Below are positions 19,347 through 30,953 of a stretch of DNA of 64,000 nt, piece after piece. This DNA comes from Vibrio sinaloensis DSM 21326 (lineage in GTDB: Bacteria; Pseudomonadota; Gammaproteobacteria; Enterobacterales; Vibrionaceae): NCBI RefSeq assembly GCF_000189275.1, contig NZ_AEVT01000067.1, positions 102,279 through 166,278 on the forward strand. Direction: 5' to 3'. The notes under the pieces were generated by a model. It was given only the letters and a program-made list of their open reading frames with translations, did not search any database and was not told the DNA's origin. Position 1 is the first letter of the stretch. Every line of letters starts with the position of its first letter. Position numbers and translations under genes: made by a program.

Positions 19347-19856
19347 GTGAATAAAACAATTAAAGCGGCTGGTATTGGCCTTCTAGTTATGACGTCTTCT
19401 CTTTTTGCGAATGCAGCAGAAGCTGCGCAAAAGATCGGCTATGTAAATACAGCGCAAGTTTTCCAAGCTCTACCTCAACGTGAAGTGGTTGCTCAGAAGA
19501 TGCAAAAAGAGTTCAAAGACAAGGCGGATGAGCTGAAGTCGATTCAAGCGCAAGCAAAGACGAAAATTGAGAAGCTAAAGCGTGATGGCGAACTTCTTGG
19601 TCAAGATCAGATTGAGAAACTGCGCATTGAGATTGGCCAGCTAGACAGCAAGTACAAGATCAAAGCACAAGCTCTAGAGCAAGCGTCTGCACGTCGTGAA
19701 GCGCAAGAGAAGCAAAAGCTATTTAAAGTTATTCAAGATGCAGTGAAGAAAGTTGCTGAGAAAGAAGGCTATGACATCATTGTTGATATTCAAACAATGC
19801 AGTACGGCAAGCCGGAATTCAACATCTCAGAAAAAGTAATCAAACAACTAAAATAA
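19347..19856 (+). CDS. skp: Periplasmic chaperone Skp (OmpH)
   Basis: A 169-residue periplasmic chaperone that carries unfolded outer membrane proteins to the Bam complex as a trimer with long tentacles. A signal peptide ends near residue 25 (SSLFANAAEA). IGYVNTAQVFQALP starts the mature body, the middle (about 55-125) is a charged coiled coil rich in Lys, Glu and Gln, and the body closes with GYDIIVDIQTMQYGKP. The start is GTG at 19347 with AAAGGAAA upstream. It follows bamA by 17 bases and precedes lpxD by 6. Confidence 0.96.
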   Translation: MNKTIKAAGIGLLVMTSSLFANAAEAAQKIGYVNTAQVFQALPQREVVAQKMQKEFKDKADELKSIQAQAKTKIEKLKRDGELLGQDQIEKLRIEIGQLDSKYKIKAQALEQASARREAQEKQKLFKVIQDAVKKVAEKEGYDIIVDIQTMQYGKPEFNISEKVIKQLK

Positions 19857-19862
19857 TCGATT

Positions 19863-20894
19863 ATGACAGCAATCTCTTTAGCCGAATTGGCAACTATTAC
19901 TGGGGGGGAGCTCCACGGTGACGCAAATGCAGTCGTCACTATGGTAGCACCAATGGATAAAGCACAAGAAGGTGATGTCACTTTCTTGTCTAATCCAAAA
20001 TATGCTAAGCATCTCGCTGACTGTAAGGCGACGGTGGTGATGGTAAAAGAATCTGAGCGCGCAGCGTGCACTAGCAATGTTCTCGTGGTTGCAGATCCAT
20101 ACATTGCTTTTGCCAAAGTGACTCAAGCTTTGGATACCACTCCAGCGCCGGCAAGCGAGATTGCAGCTTCTGCAGTGATCGCCGAGGATGCCCAACTGGG
20201 TGAAAATGTGTCAATTGGTGCTAACGCCGTGATCGAATCAGGCGCTGAACTAGGAGATAATGCTGTTATCGGTGCAGGCTGTTTCATTGGCAAAAACGCC
20301 AAAATTGGAGCCAACACTAAGTTATGGTCAAATGTCAGTATTTACCACAACGTAAAACTGGGCGATGACTGCTTAGTCCAAGCCAATACAGTGATTGGCT
20401 CCGATGGTTTTGGCTACGCAAATGACAAGGGTGAGTGGGTTAAGATCCCTCAACTTGGCTCTGTTGTGATCGGTAATCGTGTTGAAATTGGTGCTTGTAC
20501 CACGATAGATCGCGGTGCACTGGAAGATACCATTATTGAAGATAATGTGATTCTAGATAACCAGATTCAAATCGCTCACAATGTACAGATCGGATATGGT
20601 ACAGCGATGGCGGGTGGTAGCATTGTGGCTGGCAGTACTACGATTGGTAAATACTGCATCATCGGTGGTGCGGCCGTCATCAATGGTCACATTGAGATTG
20701 TCGATGGTGTCACCATCACTGGCATGGGCATGGTAATGCGCAGCATTAAAGAGAAGGGTATGTACTCTTCTGGTATCCCATTGCAGCCAAACAAAGAGTG
20801 GCGCAAAACTGCGGCGCGTGTGCATCGTATCGACGATATGAACAAGCGTCTTAAAGCGGTTGAGAAGCTATTAGAGCAGAACGAGGAATCTTGA
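19863..20894 (+). CDS. lpxD: UDP-3-O-(3-hydroxyacyl)glucosamine N-acyltransferase
   Basis: A 343-residue enzyme for the third step of lipid A synthesis, adding the second 3-hydroxyacyl chain from acyl-ACP. It has an N-terminal UDP-binding domain (about 1-100) and a left-handed beta helix of hexapeptide repeats (about 105-310; for example [20 protein letters not shown]). The catalytic His region [12 protein letters not shown] is present near residue 240, and the protein ends with a helical tail. Length matches E. coli LpxD (341). skp lies 6 bases upstream. A hairpin with T tail follows before fabZ. Confidence 0.97.
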   Translation: MTAISLAELATITGGELHGDANAVVTMVAPMDKAQEGDVTFLSNPKYAKHLADCKATVVMVKESERAACTSNVLVVADPYIAFAKVTQALDTTPAPASEIAASAVIAEDAQLGENVSIGANAVIESGAELGDNAVIGAGCFIGKNAKIGANTKLWSNVSIYHNVKLGDDCLVQANTVIGSDGFGYANDKGEWVKIPQLGSVVIGNRVEIGACTTIDRGALEDTIIEDNVILDNQIQIAHNVQIGYGTAMAGGSIVAGSTTIGKYCIIGGAAVINGHIEIVDGVTITGMGMVMRSIKEKGMYSSGIPLQPNKEWRKTAARVHRIDDMNKRLKAVEKLLEQNEES

Positions 20895-20910
20895 TTCCAG
20901 TTCTGATCAA

Positions 20911-20937
20911 AAAGGCTCGCGAATTGCGGGTCTTTTT
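20911..20937 (+). terminator. Hairpin terminator between lpxD and fabZ
   Basis: A 7-bp stem (GGCTCGC at 20914-20920 with GCGGGTC at 20926-20932, two G-T pairs) flanked by A and T runs, followed by TTTTT. It may attenuate rather than fully end transcription. Confidence 0.6.
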
Positions 20938-20941
20938 CGTC

Positions 20942-20947
20942 TATAAT
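20942..20947 (+). promoter_or_regulatory. Possible -10 element for fabZ-lpxA
   Basis: A perfect TATAAT lies 39 bases before the fabZ start and right after the lpxD terminator. No clear -35 is seen at 16-18 bases. The placement suggests an internal promoter. Confidence 0.45.
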
Positions 20948-20985
20948 GCCAGCCAGAAAACATATTTAGCATTCAATATAGGAAT

Positions 20986-21444
20986 ATGACTTTGACTACT
21001 GAAACGAAAATGATGAACATCACTGAAATTCAGGAACTGTTACCACATCGCTACCCATTCTTGCTGATTGATCGTGTAACAGATTACCAAGAAGAGAAGT
21101 ACTTAACGGCGATTAAGAACGTTTCAGTGAATGAACCTCAGTTTACAGGTCATTTCCCACAACTGCCTGTATTTCCAGGTGTACTTATTCTAGAAGCAAT
21201 GGCTCAAGCGACTGGCTTGTTGGCATTCAAATCTTTTGGTGCGCCAGCAGAAAACGAACTGTACTACTTTGCTAGTGTTGATAAAGCGAAGTTCCGTAAG
21301 CCTGTGGTGCCAGGTGACCAACTGGTTATTGAAGTAGAATTTGTTAAAGAGCGTCGTGGTATCGCTGCATTCAATGGTGTGGCGAAAGTTGACGGCGAAA
21401 TCGTATGTTCAGCCGAGCTGAAATGTGCTCGTCGAGAGTTTTAA
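20986..21444 (+). CDS. fabZ: 3-hydroxyacyl-ACP dehydratase FabZ
   Basis: A 152-residue hot-dog-fold dehydratase acting in fatty acid elongation and balancing lipid A acyl supply. It shows [14 protein letters not shown] near residues 16-29 with the catalytic His, and [22 protein letters not shown] with the catalytic Glu. The start at 20986 has TAGGAAT upstream, though closely spaced; a second ATG at 21010 (MNITEIQ) is a possible alternative and would give the length of the E. coli enzyme. lpxA begins 2 bases after its stop. Confidence 0.95.
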   Translation: MTLTTETKMMNITEIQELLPHRYPFLLIDRVTDYQEEKYLTAIKNVSVNEPQFTGHFPQLPVFPGVLILEAMAQATGLLAFKSFGAPAENELYYFASVDKAKFRKPVVPGDQLVIEVEFVKERRGIAAFNGVAKVDGEIVCSAELKCARREF

Positions 21445-21445
21445 T

Positions 21446-22234
21446 ATGATTCATGAAACGGCTCAAGTTCATCCTTCAGCGGTTATTGAAGGTGAGGTGA
21501 CACTCGCTGCAAACGTGACGGTTGGCCCTTTTACTTATATCTCTGGCAAAATAGAGATTGGTGAAGGTACCGAAGTGATGTCTCATGTGGTGATCAAAGG
21601 TCACACAACAATTGGTAAAGACAACCGAATTTTCCCGCATGCTGTCATTGGTGAAGAAAACCAAGATAAGAAGTATGGCGGTGAAGACACCACCGTGGTT
21701 ATTGGTGACCGTAATGTGATTCGTGAAGCGGTGCAAATTCACCGTGGCACAGTACAAGACAAGGCATCAACGGTGATCGGTAATGATAACCTGTTGTGTG
21801 TTAATGCACACATCGCTCATGATGTTATCGTTGGTAACCATACTCACGTTGGAAACAATGCTATTCTTGGCGGACATGTGACGGTTGAAGATTATGCAGG
21901 TGTCATGGCGTTGTCTGCCATTCACCCATTCTGCAAGGTAGGCGCATACAGCTACATCGGTGGTTGTTCTGCTGTGGTGAAAGATGTACCACCATACGTG
22001 CTGGCACAAGGTAACCACGCGACGCCATTTGGCCTCAACCTAGTTGGTTTGCAGCGTAATGGGTTTGAGAAAGCAGAGCTGCGCGCTCTAAGAAACGCTT
22101 ATAAAGAGTTTTATCGCGCTGGTAAAACTCAAGCTGAAGCAAAAGAAGTGTTGCAAGAGATGGCAGAAGATTGGCCATCAATTAAACACTTCATTGAATT
22201 TGTTGAAACGTCAGAGCGCGGTGTTATTCGCTAA
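21446..22234 (+). CDS. lpxA: UDP-N-acetylglucosamine acyltransferase
   Basis: A 262-residue enzyme for the first step of lipid A synthesis, moving a 3-hydroxyacyl chain from ACP to UDP-GlcNAc. It is a trimeric left-handed beta helix with hexapeptide repeats over about 1-190 and a helical C-terminus. The catalytic His lies in VNAHIAHDVIVGN. The start at 21446 (MIHETAQVHPSAVIEG) gives the same length as E. coli LpxA (262); the longer frame from 21425 starts inside fabZ at a non-ATG codon and is rejected. It follows the fabZ stop by one base. Confidence 0.97.
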   Translation: MIHETAQVHPSAVIEGEVTLAANVTVGPFTYISGKIEIGEGTEVMSHVVIKGHTTIGKDNRIFPHAVIGEENQDKKYGGEDTTVVIGDRNVIREAVQIHRGTVQDKASTVIGNDNLLCVNAHIAHDVIVGNHTHVGNNAILGGHVTVEDYAGVMALSAIHPFCKVGAYSYIGGCSAVVKDVPPYVLAQGNHATPFGLNLVGLQRNGFEKAELRALRNAYKEFYRAGKTQAEAKEVLQEMAEDWPSIKHFIEFVETSERGVIR

Positions 22235-22257
22235 CCGTCTCGTGTGATTAAAGAAAA

Positions 22258-22287
22258 AAGATCGCAGCCTTAGGTTGCGGTCTTTTT
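22258..22287 (+). terminator. Rho-independent terminator between lpxA and lpxB
   Basis: A 10-bp stem with wobble pairs (GATCGCAGCC at 22260-22269, partner GGTTGCGGTC) preceded by A residues and followed by TTTTTG. It probably attenuates the lpxB part of the operon. Confidence 0.78.
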
Positions 22288-22308
22288 GTGTTTATATAGT
22301 GACCGATT

Positions 22309-23448
22309 ATGGATAGACCACTTAGAGTAGGAATTGTTGCTGGAGAGCTGTCGGGCGATACGCTTGGCGAAGGCTTTATCAAAGCGATTAAGCAGCAGTA
22401 CCCAGATGCTGAATTTGTTGGTATCGGCGGGCCAAAAATGATCGCTCAAGGCTGTGAGTCTCTATTCGATATGGAAGAGCTTGCGGTTATGGGGCTGGTT
22501 GAGGTGCTAGGGCGCCTACCGCGATTACTTAAAGTAAAAGCGCAGCTGGTGGAGCATTTTACCTCTAACCCGCCGGATGTTTTCGTTGGTATAGATGCAC
22601 CAGACTTTAACCTTCGTCTAGAGCTGGATCTCAAACAAGCAGGCATTACAACCGTCCACTATGTCAGTCCATCCGTTTGGGCATGGCGACAAAAACGTAT
22701 CTTTAAGATCGAAGCCGCAACCAACTTGGTACTGGCATTCTTGCCGTTCGAGAAGGCATTTTATGACAAGTTTAATGTCCCTTGTGAGTTTATCGGTCAC
22801 ACACTAGCTGATGCGATTCCTTTGGTTAACGATAAAGCACCTGCGCGTGAACTGCTTGGTTTAGACCAAGATAGAAAATGGCTAGCTGTGCTTCCAGGAA
22901 GTCGAGGTAGCGAGCTAAAAATGTTATCTCAGCCATTTATCGAAACCTGTAAGAAGCTTCATCAACGTTATCCTGAACTGGGGTTTGTTGTTGCGGTGGT
23001 GAACCCTAAACGTCGCGAGCAGTTTGAACAAGCTTGGCAAGAGCTAGCACCAGAGCTTGAATTTAAGTTGGTGGATGATACGGCTCGTAATGTGATTACC
23101 GCATCTGATGCCGTGTTATTGGCCTCTGGTACCGTTGCGCTTGAGTGTATGTTACTTAAGCGTCCTATGGTCGTGGGCTATCGTGTCAATGCGATAACTG
23201 CCTTCTTAGCGAGAAAGTTACTGAAAACACCTTATGTTTCCTTGCCAAATATTTTGGCGGAGCGCGAACTTGTCAAAGAGTTTCTCCAAGAAGAGTGCAC
23301 CGCAGAAAATCTGTTTACTGAAGTGACTCAGTTGTTAGAAGGTGATACTCAAGCCATGATCGATAAGTTTACTGAGATGCATCACTGGATTCGCAAAGGC
23401 GCCGATCAGCAAGCAGCAACAGCAGTATTAAACTTAATTGCGAAGTAA
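22309..23448 (+). CDS. lpxB: Lipid-A-disaccharide synthase
   Basis: A 379-residue GT-B glycosyltransferase (family GT19) that joins lipid X and UDP-2,3-diacylglucosamine to form the lipid A disaccharide at the inner face of the inner membrane. Signatures are [13 protein letters not shown] near residues 8-20, [30 protein letters not shown] near 121-132, and LPGSRGSE near 194-201. Length is typical (E. coli 382). It continues the lpxD-fabZ-lpxA order and precedes rnhB by 8 bases. Confidence 0.97.
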   Translation: MDRPLRVGIVAGELSGDTLGEGFIKAIKQQYPDAEFVGIGGPKMIAQGCESLFDMEELAVMGLVEVLGRLPRLLKVKAQLVEHFTSNPPDVFVGIDAPDFNLRLELDLKQAGITTVHYVSPSVWAWRQKRIFKIEAATNLVLAFLPFEKAFYDKFNVPCEFIGHTLADAIPLVNDKAPARELLGLDQDRKWLAVLPGSRGSELKMLSQPFIETCKKLHQRYPELGFVVAVVNPKRREQFEQAWQELAPELEFKLVDDTARNVITASDAVLLASGTVALECMLLKRPMVVGYRVNAITAFLARKLLKTPYVSLPNILAERELVKEFLQEECTAENLFTEVTQLLEGDTQAMIDKFTEMHHWIRKGADQQAATAVLNLIAK

Positions 23449-23456
23449 TAGAGATT

Positions 23457-24074
23457 ATGACAAAAGAAAAACAGCCGCTTCCTCCATTTGAGTATCCACA
23501 AGGATATCAGCGTATTGCGGGCGTTGATGAAGTTGGGCGTGGTCCTTTGGTGGGAGATGTTGTCACGGCGGCGGTAATTCTCGATCCTAATAACCCGATC
23601 GAAGGGTTAAATGATTCAAAAAAACTCTCTGAAAAGAAACGCTTGGCACTGCTACCTGAGATAAAAGAAAAGGCCCTTGCTTGGTCTGTGGGGCGTTGTT
23701 CACCAACTGAGATTGATCAACTGAACATTCTGCAAGCTACTATGGTCGCGATGCAACGTGCGATTGACGGACTGGCAGTCAAACCTGATTTAGCCTTGAT
23801 TGATGGCAATCGTTGCCCTGAATTAGCGATGGACTCGCAAGCTGTGGTGAAAGGGGATTTACGTGTTGCGGAAATCAGTGCCGCTTCAATTATTGCCAAA
23901 GTGGTCCGCGACCAAGAGATGGAAGAGTTAGATAAGCTTCATCCTGAATTTGGTTTCGCCAAGCACAAAGGTTATCCAACCAAAGCGCACTTTGAAGCGA
24001 TAGAGAAACATGGTGTGATTGAACAACACCGCAAAAGTTTTAAGCCAGTAAAAAAGGCCTTAGGGCTAGACTAG
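23457..24074 (+). CDS. rnhB: Ribonuclease HII
   Basis: A 205-residue endonuclease that cuts RNA in RNA-DNA hybrids and starts removal of single ribonucleotides from DNA. The active-site set is visible: [17 protein letters not shown] (Asp-Glu pair), LIDGNRCP (Asp), and the [16 protein letters not shown] segment. Length is normal. It starts 8 bases after lpxB. About 140 bases separate it from dnaE, long enough to hold a dnaE promoter. Confidence 0.96.
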   Translation: MTKEKQPLPPFEYPQGYQRIAGVDEVGRGPLVGDVVTAAVILDPNNPIEGLNDSKKLSEKKRLALLPEIKEKALAWSVGRCSPTEIDQLNILQATMVAMQRAIDGLAVKPDLALIDGNRCPELAMDSQAVVKGDLRVAEISAASIIAKVVRDQEMEELDKLHPEFGFAKHKGYPTKAHFEAIEKHGVIEQHRKSFKPVKKALGLD

Positions 24075-24212
24075 ACAGTATTGTTTGCGCTTAAAATGCT
24101 CAAAAGATTTACCGTCCTAGAAACCTGTTAATTATGGGGTATATTCGCGATTTACGATCACGTAAAATATCCCAATTATCTTTCCGATTAAGCACTATTT
24201 GCGGAACTATTC

Positions 24213-27200
24213 ATGTCAGATCCTAAGTTTGTTCACCTCCGAATTCACAGCGATTTCTCCATGGTCGATGGCCTTTCTAAAGTGCCTCCTTTGGTAAAGA
24301 AAGTCGCTGAACTGGGGATGCCAGCAATGGCTCTGACGGACTTTACTAACCTATGTGGACTCGTGAAGTTTTATGGTACTGCGCATGGTTGTGGTATTAA
24401 GCCGATCATAGGCGCAGACTTCGCGATGCAGTCGGTCGAATTTGGCGATGAGCTGACAAAGCTGACAGTTTTAGCTGCAGATAATGTGGGTTACAAAAAC
24501 CTAACGCTATTGATTTCTAAGGCCTATTTGCGAGGTCATGTTCAGCATCAACCTGTGATTGATAAAGAGTGGTTAACCGAATTGGCTGAAGGGCTGATTA
24601 TCCTCTCTGGTGGTAAAAGTGGCGAGATAGGGAAAGCTTTACTTAAGGGCAACCAAAAGGTAGCTCATGAATGTGCCGAATTTTATCAAACTCACTTTCC
24701 AGATCGTTTCTATCTTGAGCTGACTCGTACTGGTCGAGCGGATGAAGAGAGCTATCTGCATTTTGCGCTCGAGTTTTCCGAGCAAGTAGAGTTGCCTGTC
24801 GTTGCGACCAATGATGTTGTTATCTTAGATGACTCAACCTTTGATGCGCACGAGATTCGCGTCGCGATTCACGATGGTTATACGCTTGAAGATCCCCGCA
24901 GACCGAAAAATTACAGTCCTCAGCAATATTTGCGCAGTGAAGAAGAGATGTGTGAGCTCTTTGCCGACATCCCCGAAGCGCTTGAGAATAGCGTTGAAAT
25001 TGCTAAGCGTTGTAACGTCACGGTGCGTTTAGGTGAGTACTTCCTACCGGCCTTCCCGACAGAAGGGATGGAAGAAACGGAATTCTTAGTCAAGAAGTCC
25101 GAAGAGGGGCTTGAGGAGCGCCTTGAATTCTTATTCCCTGACCCAGAAGTCCGAGCGCAGCGACGCCCTGAATATGATGACCGCCTTAAAATCGAGCTTG
25201 AAGTTATCAACAATATGGGGTTTCCGGGTTACTTCTTGATCGTAATGGAGTTTATCCAGTGGTCTAAGGATAACGATATTCCAGTAGGGCCGGGACGTGG
25301 TTCTGGTGCGGGCTCTTTGGTGGCATACGCACTGAAAATCACCGATTTGGACCCGCTTGAATATGACTTGCTTTTCGAACGTTTTTTGAACCCTGAACGT
25401 GTTTCCATGCCCGATTTCGATGTCGATTTTTGTATGGATAAGCGAGATCAGGTTATTGACCACGTTGCGGAAATGTATGGTCGTGATGCGGTATCACAGA
25501 TCATCACCTTCGGAACCATGGCAGCAAAAGCGGTAATCCGCGATGTGGGCCGTGTGTTAGGACACCCGTTTGGATTTGTTGACCGAATTTCTAAATTGGT
25601 GCCGCCTGATCCTGGAATGACGTTAGAAAAAGCGTTCAAAGCTGAACCCGCTTTGCCAGAGTTGTATGAGGCTGACGAAGAAGTCAAAGAACTGATCGAC
25701 ATGTGCCGCATCCTTGAAGGCTGTACACGTAACGCGGGTAAACACGCTGGTGGTGTTGTAATCTCGCCGACTACGATTACTGACTTTGCGCCAATTTATG
25801 CCGATGCTGAAGGTCACTTCCCGGTTACTCAGTTTGACAAGAATGACGTTGAAACCGCTGGTCTGGTTAAGTTTGACTTCTTAGGTCTGAGAACACTGAC
25901 CATCATTGACTGGGCGTTGGGGTTAATTAACCCTCGATTAGCCCGTGAAGGCAAAGACCCGGTTGCAATAGAGTCGATACCTCTTGATGACCAAGCGTCC
26001 TTCAGTCTGTTGCAAAACTCGGAAACGACCGCCGTATTCCAGCTTGAATCGCGAGGCATGAAGGAGCTGATCAAGCGTCTTCAGCCGGACTGTTTTGAAG
26101 ATATCATCGCATTGGTGGCACTGTTCCGCCCGGGGCCACTTCAGTCTGGCATGGTAGATAACTTTATCGACCGTAAGCATGGCCGTGAAGCGGTTTCTTA
26201 CCCTGATGAACAGTGGCAACACGATTCACTTAAAGAGATTCTAGAGCCGACTTACGGCATTATCCTCTACCAAGAGCAAGTCATGCAGATCGCTCAGGTT
26301 CTTTCAGGTTATACCCTAGGTGGCGCAGATATGCTTCGTCGTGCGATGGGTAAGAAGAAACCTGAAGAGATGGCGAAACAGCGTGCCACGTTCGAAGAAG
26401 GCGCTGTTGCCAACGGGGTCGATGGCGAGCTGGCGATGAAAATCTTCGATTTGGTAGAAAAGTTCGCAGGTTACGGCTTTAACAAATCGCACTCAGCAGC
26501 ATACGCACTGGTTTCGTATCAAACCTTGTGGCTGAAAACCCATTACCCTGCGGAGTTTATGGCTGCGGTAATGACGGCCGATATGGACAACACGGAAAAA
26601 GTGGTCGGTCTGGTCGATGAATGTTTGCGCATGAAGCTCAAGGTATTACCACCAGACATCAATTCCGGTTTATATCGCTTTAATGTTAATGAAGACGGTG
26701 AGATTGTTTACGGCATCGGCGCTATTAAAGGTGTGGGTGAAGGCCCGATTGATGCGATCTTGGAAGCGCGAAATAAAGATGGTCACTTTAAAGACCTGTT
26801 TGATTTTTGTGCTCGAATCGATCTCAAAAAGGTCAACAAGCGAGTGATTGAAAAATTGATCTACGCTGGTGCGCTTGATCGTCTAGGTCCACATCGTGCA
26901 GCAATGATGGCTTCGCTCAATGATGCCGTGAAAGCTGCCAGTCAGCATCACCAAGCGGAAGCTTTTGGTCAGAGCGACCTGTTCGGCGTGTTAACGGAAG
27001 CGCCTGAGGAAGTTGAGCACAAGTACACCAAAGTACCACCTTGGCCAGAGAAGGTTTGGCTTGAGGGTGAGCGCACAACGCTCGGCCTTTATTTGACCGG
27101 CCACCCAATTAATGCCTATCTAAAGGAACTCGGTAAGTATACGAGTTGTCGATTAAAAGATGCGACTCCAACGCGCAGAGATCAGAGTGTTACCGTTGCT

Positions 27201-27692
27201 GGTCTGGTGATTGCCGCTAGGGTGATGACAACTAAGCGTGGTACTCGTATTGGCTTGATGACGTTAGACGATCGAAGCGGTCGAATGGAAGTCATGTTAT
27301 TCTCTGATGCGTTAGATAAGTACGCTGAATTGTTAGAGCAAGATAAAATTTTGGTCGTTTCTGGACAGGTCAGCTTTGATGATTTCAATGGTGGTCTTAA
27401 AATGTCCGCGCGCGAGGTTATGGATCTCGGCGCTGCACGCGAAAAATACGCGCGTGGTTTATCCGTCTCGATAGATGAATCGCAAATAGACGGCCAGTTT
27501 TTTGAGCGCTTTAGTCAAATACTAGAGCCTCATCGGGCAGGAACAGTTCCTGTCCATGTATACTACCAACGCTGCGATGCCCGTGCGCGTTTAACGTTAG
27601 GTACAGAATGGCGAGTTACGCCAAGCGATGCATTATTAGATGATTTAAAACAACTACTTGGCAATAGCCAGGTAGAACTCGAATTTAACTAA
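24213..27692 (+). CDS. dnaE: DNA polymerase III alpha subunit
   Basis: The 1159-residue replicative polymerase. It has an N-terminal PHP domain (about 5-280; [15 protein letters not shown]), a palm with the catalytic aspartates in [11 protein letters not shown] near residues 400-406 and in [14 protein letters not shown] near 552-565, the [12 protein letters not shown] [24 protein letters not shown], a helix-hairpin-helix / beta-binding region, and a C-terminal OB fold (about 1000-1070, [19 protein letters not shown]). Length equals E. coli DnaE (1160). A TATATT at 24140-24145 could be the -10 of a local promoter. accA follows 35 bases later. DnaQ, its proofreading partner, is encoded at 36221. 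Confidence 0.98.
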   Translation: MSDPKFVHLRIHSDFSMVDGLSKVPPLVKKVAELGMPAMALTDFTNLCGLVKFYGTAHGCGIKPIIGADFAMQSVEFGDELTKLTVLAADNVGYKNLTLLISKAYLRGHVQHQPVIDKEWLTELAEGLIILSGGKSGEIGKALLKGNQKVAHECAEFYQTHFPDRFYLELTRTGRADEESYLHFALEFSEQVELPVVATNDVVILDDSTFDAHEIRVAIHDGYTLEDPRRPKNYSPQQYLRSEEEMCELFADIPEALENSVEIAKRCNVTVRLGEYFLPAFPTEGMEETEFLVKKSEEGLEERLEFLFPDPEVRAQRRPEYDDRLKIELEVINNMGFPGYFLIVMEFIQWSKDNDIPVGPGRGSGAGSLVAYALKITDLDPLEYDLLFERFLNPERVSMPDFDVDFCMDKRDQVIDHVAEMYGRDAVSQIITFGTMAAKAVIRDVGRVLGHPFGFVDRISKLVPPDPGMTLEKAFKAEPALPELYEADEEVKELIDMCRILEGCTRNAGKHAGGVVISPTTITDFAPIYADAEGHFPVTQFDKNDVETAGLVKFDFLGLRTLTIIDWALGLINPRLAREGKDPVAIESIPLDDQASFSLLQNSETTAVFQLESRGMKELIKRLQPDCFEDIIALVALFRPGPLQSGMVDNFIDRKHGREAVSYPDEQWQHDSLKEILEPTYGIILYQEQVMQIAQVLSGYTLGGADMLRRAMGKKKPEEMAKQRATFEEGAVANGVDGELAMKIFDLVEKFAGYGFNKSHSAAYALVSYQTLWLKTHYPAEFMAAVMTADMDNTEKVVGLVDECLRMKLKVLPPDINSGLYRFNVNEDGEIVYGIGAIKGVGEGPIDAILEARNKDGHFKDLFDFCARIDLKKVNKRVIEKLIYAGALDRLGPHRAAMMASLNDAVKAASQHHQAEAFGQSDLFGVLTEAPEEVEHKYTKVPPWPEKVWLEGERTTLGLYLTGHPINAYLKELGKYTSCRLKDATPTRRDQSVTVAGLVIAARVMTTKRGTRIGLMTLDDRSGRMEVMLFSDALDKYAELLEQDKILVVSGQVSFDDFNGGLKMSAREVMDLGAAREKYARGLSVSIDESQIDGQFFERFSQILEPHRAGTVPVHVYYQRCDARARLTLGTEWRVTPSDALLDDLKQLLGNSQVELEFN

Positions 27693-27727
27693 ATTTGGCA
27701 TTAAGCCGAATCAGAAAGGATCTATAG

Positions 27728-28687
27728 ATGAGCCTGAACTTTTTAGAATTTGAAAAGCCGATCGCAGAACTTGAAGCAAAGATTGAAGCACTACGTGATG
27801 TGTCTCGCCATGGCGGTGAGTCTGGTGTGGATCTAGAAAAAGAAATCGAACAGCTAGAAAAGAAAAGCTTAGAGCTTAAGAAAAAGACCTTTAGCGATCT
27901 TGGTGCTTGGGAAACCGCACAACTTGCACGCCACCCACAACGTCCTTACACGCTAGATTACATCCAGCATGCTTTTACTGAGTTTGAAGAGCTGGCTGGT
28001 GACCGTGCATTTGCTGATGATAAAGCGATTGTAGGTGGTATGGCGCGTCTAAATGGTCGCCCTGTTATGATTATCGGCCACCAAAAAGGTCGTGAAACTA
28101 AAGAAAAAGTAAAGCGTAACTTTGGTATGCCTAAGCCAGAAGGTTACCGTAAAGCGCTACGTCTAATGGAAATGGCAGAGCGTTTTAACATGCCAATCAT
28201 TACCTTCATCGACACTGCTGGTGCATACCCAGGTGTTGGTGCAGAAGAGCGCGGCCAATCTGAAGCGATCGCGAAAAACCTCAAAGTGATGGCAGGCCTA
28301 AAAGTGCCAGTGATTTGTAACGTTGTTGGTGAAGGCGGTTCAGGTGGTGCACTCGCCATCGGTGTTGGCGACTACGTTAACATGCTTCAATACTCAACCT
28401 ACTCTGTAATCTCTCCTGAAGGTTGTGCTTCAATCTTATGGCGCGATTCAGACAAGGCACCGCAAGCTGCAGACGCGATGGGTCTAACTGCTCCTCGCCT
28501 AAAAGAGCTTGAGCTAATTGACGAGATCATTGAAGAGCCACTAGGTGGTGCGCATCGTGATCATGTTCAAATGGCAGAAAATATGAAAGCGAATCTGCTT
28601 AAGCAGCTTGAAGAGCTAGAGCAGTTCGATACAGACACTTTGCTAGAGCGTCGTTACCAACGCCTAATGAGCTACGGTTACTGTTAA
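27728..28687 (+). CDS. accA: Acetyl-CoA carboxylase carboxyltransferase subunit alpha
   Basis: A 319-residue subunit that, with AccD, moves the carboxyl group from biotin to acetyl-CoA to make malonyl-CoA. An N-terminal helical stretch (about 1-60, rich in Glu and Lys) is followed by the crotonase-like fold. [28 protein letters not shown], split near residue 130, is a family hallmark, as are [18 protein letters not shown] and the glycine-rich [18 protein letters not shown] oxyanion region. Length equals E. coli AccA (319). A terminator follows, separating it from tilS. Confidence 0.98.
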   Translation: MSLNFLEFEKPIAELEAKIEALRDVSRHGGESGVDLEKEIEQLEKKSLELKKKTFSDLGAWETAQLARHPQRPYTLDYIQHAFTEFEELAGDRAFADDKAIVGGMARLNGRPVMIIGHQKGRETKEKVKRNFGMPKPEGYRKALRLMEMAERFNMPIITFIDTAGAYPGVGAEERGQSEAIAKNLKVMAGLKVPVICNVVGEGGSGGALAIGVGDYVNMLQYSTYSVISPEGCASILWRDSDKAPQAADAMGLTAPRLKELELIDEIIEEPLGGAHRDHVQMAENMKANLLKQLEELEQFDTDTLLERRYQRLMSYGYC

Positions 28688-28708
28688 TTCTCAGTGCTTT
28701 GAATGATG

Positions 28709-28738
28709 AAAGGTCGAACTTATGTTCGGCCTTTTTTA
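28709..28738 (+). terminator. Rho-independent terminator after accA
   Basis: A 10-bp stem (AAGGTCGAAC at 28710-28719 and GTTCGGCCTT at 28724-28733, one wobble pair) with loop TTAT, followed by TTTT. Its position inside the longest possible tilS frame argues that tilS starts downstream of it. Confidence 0.85.
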
Positions 28739-28786
28739 TTGTGCAGTGATAAACTAGCGCTAGGCATAGCACATCACTTATCGAGC

Positions 28787-30091
28787 ATGGACTTATATCA
28801 ACACTTCGCATCTGTAATTCAAGCGCACCTTAACCCACATAGTCGTTTAGTCATTGGCTTTAGCGGTGGTGTTGATTCGCAAGTCTTACTCACATTGGCT
28901 GCGCGATTTGGTCAACAATATCAATGCGAGTGTCTTGCGGTGCACGTTCACCATGGGTTGAGTGGTAATGCTGATCGCTGGGCAGAGCAGTGTGCCCAAT
29001 GGGCTCATGAGCGTGGGGTGCCATTCGTGGTAGAGAAGGTCATCCTCCAACCTCAGGGTAAAAGTATTGAAGCTTGTGCACGTGAAGCGCGTTATCAGGC
29101 GTTAGCACAGCACTTGGAACACGGTGACGTTTTGCTGACAGGGCAACATGCAGACGACCAATTAGAAACTTTTCTCCTCGCGGTTAAGCGTGGCAGTGGG
29201 CCTAAAGGGTTGTCGGCTATGGCGCAATGCCGATCGTTTGCCAATGGCTATATGCTAAGGCCATTACTAGAGGTGAACCGTAGCACCATTGAAGCGTTTG
29301 CGGTTGAACATCAGCTTCAATGGGCGGAAGATGAAAGCAATCAAGACACCCGCTTTGACCGTAACTACATCCGTCATCAAGTTGCCCCTGCTTTGAACCA
29401 ACGCTGGCCTCATTTCAAGGCCGCCGTGCAAAGGAGTGCGCAATTATGCTTTGAGCAAGAAGCCTTGTTAGATGAGCTGCTGAGTGAAAAGTTGTCCGAG
29501 TTGACGGCGGCGGATGATGGTTTATCTATTGCCGGACTGACCTCGTTGAGTGAACTAATGCGCGGGCGATTGATCCGAATGTGGTTGAGTCAGCACCGGG
29601 TATTGATGCCGAGTCGCGACCATTTAGATAAGATTTGGTCCCAGGTAGCGATGGCTCAGCAAGATGCCAATCCGATATTGAACCTCGCTCAAGGTCAGGT
29701 GCGTCGCTTTAATCATCGGCTTTATCTCGTGGAGAGTTTGGCCGATGTGTCAGCTTGGAGCCACCAAGCCGCTCTAGAATCTTCAATGATACTTCCCGAT
29801 AATTTAGGAACTCTATTACTGCGCAAGTCGACTCAAGGTCACTTGAGCTACCAAGCTTTGCAAACGGCACCACTCTCGGTGATATTCGAACCACAAGGTT
29901 TAAGTGCAAGGCCGGCTGAGCGCGGCCATAGCCGAAAACTGAAAAAGCTGTTTCAAGAATATCAGGTACCGAGCTGGCAGCGGAGAAGAATGCCCATTCT
30001 TATGTGTGGTGATAAGGTAGCCGCGATTGCAAACTTATTTATTGATCATGACTTTATAGGTCAAGACTGTGAACTTGTCTGGGACAAGTAA
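28787..30091 (+). CDS. tilS: tRNA(Ile)-lysidine synthase
   Basis: A 434-residue enzyme that attaches lysine to C34 of the CAU-anticodon tRNA-Ile so that it reads AUA and accepts Ile. An N-type ATP pyrophosphatase domain (about 1-215) has the P-loop GFSGGVDSQVLL near residues 22-33, the HVHHGLSGNADRWA motif and LLTGQHADDQLETFLL. A middle domain and C-terminal TilS-C domain (about 340-434; LKKLFQEYQVPSWQRRRMPIL) follow. The start at 28787 is chosen because an upstream frame from 28703 would include the accA terminator. In E. coli other genes separate accA and tilS; here they are adjacent. Confidence 0.93.
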   Translation: MDLYQHFASVIQAHLNPHSRLVIGFSGGVDSQVLLTLAARFGQQYQCECLAVHVHHGLSGNADRWAEQCAQWAHERGVPFVVEKVILQPQGKSIEACAREARYQALAQHLEHGDVLLTGQHADDQLETFLLAVKRGSGPKGLSAMAQCRSFANGYMLRPLLEVNRSTIEAFAVEHQLQWAEDESNQDTRFDRNYIRHQVAPALNQRWPHFKAAVQRSAQLCFEQEALLDELLSEKLSELTAADDGLSIAGLTSLSELMRGRLIRMWLSQHRVLMPSRDHLDKIWSQVAMAQQDANPILNLAQGQVRRFNHRLYLVESLADVSAWSHQAALESSMILPDNLGTLLLRKSTQGHLSYQALQTAPLSVIFEPQGLSARPAERGHSRKLKKLFQEYQVPSWQRRRMPILMCGDKVAAIANLFIDHDFIGQDCELVWDK

Positions 30092-30158
30092 TCCAGCTTT
30101 ATGTAAAAATCGTATGCATAAAAAACACACTTCAAAAGTGGACTTATAAGGAAGAGCA

Positions 30159-30473
30159 ATGAAAAAAATCGTAATTGGAATGGCGATAGGTATGGGCCTA
30201 TTTGCAGGGCAGGCACTGGCTGCAGGTGATGTTGCCGCTGGACAAGCAAAAGCGGCAGTATGCGCGGCATGTCACGGTGCTGATGGCATTGCCGTGATCC
30301 CTGGGTATCCAAATCTGAAAGGGCAGAATGAGCAATACATCGTTAGCTCAATCAACGCATACAAAAACAAAGAGCGTACTGGGGGTTTGGCCGCAGTCAT
30401 GCAGGCGCAAGCATCTATGCTTAGTGATGCCGATGTTGCAAACCTAGCGGCATACTACGCAAGTTTGAAATAA
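30159..30473 (+). CDS. Periplasmic class I c-type cytochrome (c553/c4-like monoheme)
   Basis: A 104-residue secreted monoheme cytochrome. A signal peptide of about 21 residues ends at GQALA; the mature protein has the heme motif CAACH near residues 36-40 and [23 protein letters not shown], typical of the cytochrome c553/c4 group. The likely axial Met is in the later segment [15 protein letters not shown]. An SD (AAGGAAGAG) precedes the ATG. It stands alone between tilS and glnB with its own terminator. A role as soluble electron carrier to a terminal oxidase or reductase is inferred from the family; the partner is not visible. Confidence 0.88.
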   Translation: MKKIVIGMAIGMGLFAGQALAAGDVAAGQAKAAVCAACHGADGIAVIPGYPNLKGQNEQYIVSSINAYKNKERTGGLAAVMQAQASMLSDADVANLAAYYASLK

Positions 30474-30494
30474 GCTAAATTTAAGTAGTATATT

Positions 30495-30525
30495 AGCCTG
30501 AGCTCAGATAGCTCGGGCTTTTTAT
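30495..30525 (+). terminator. Rho-independent terminator after the cytochrome c gene
   Basis: A 10-bp stem AGCCTGAGCT (30495-30504) with AGCTCGGGCT (30510-30519), one wobble pair, then TTTTTA. Confidence 0.88.
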
Positions 30526-30569
30526 TGCCCGTTGAACGTGGGATAATGGATTAAATTACTGAAGTTTAA

Positions 30570-30917
<348 letters not shown>

Positions 30918-30953
30918 GCGTTGTCGCGCCGCCCGTTAAACTACTATATAGAG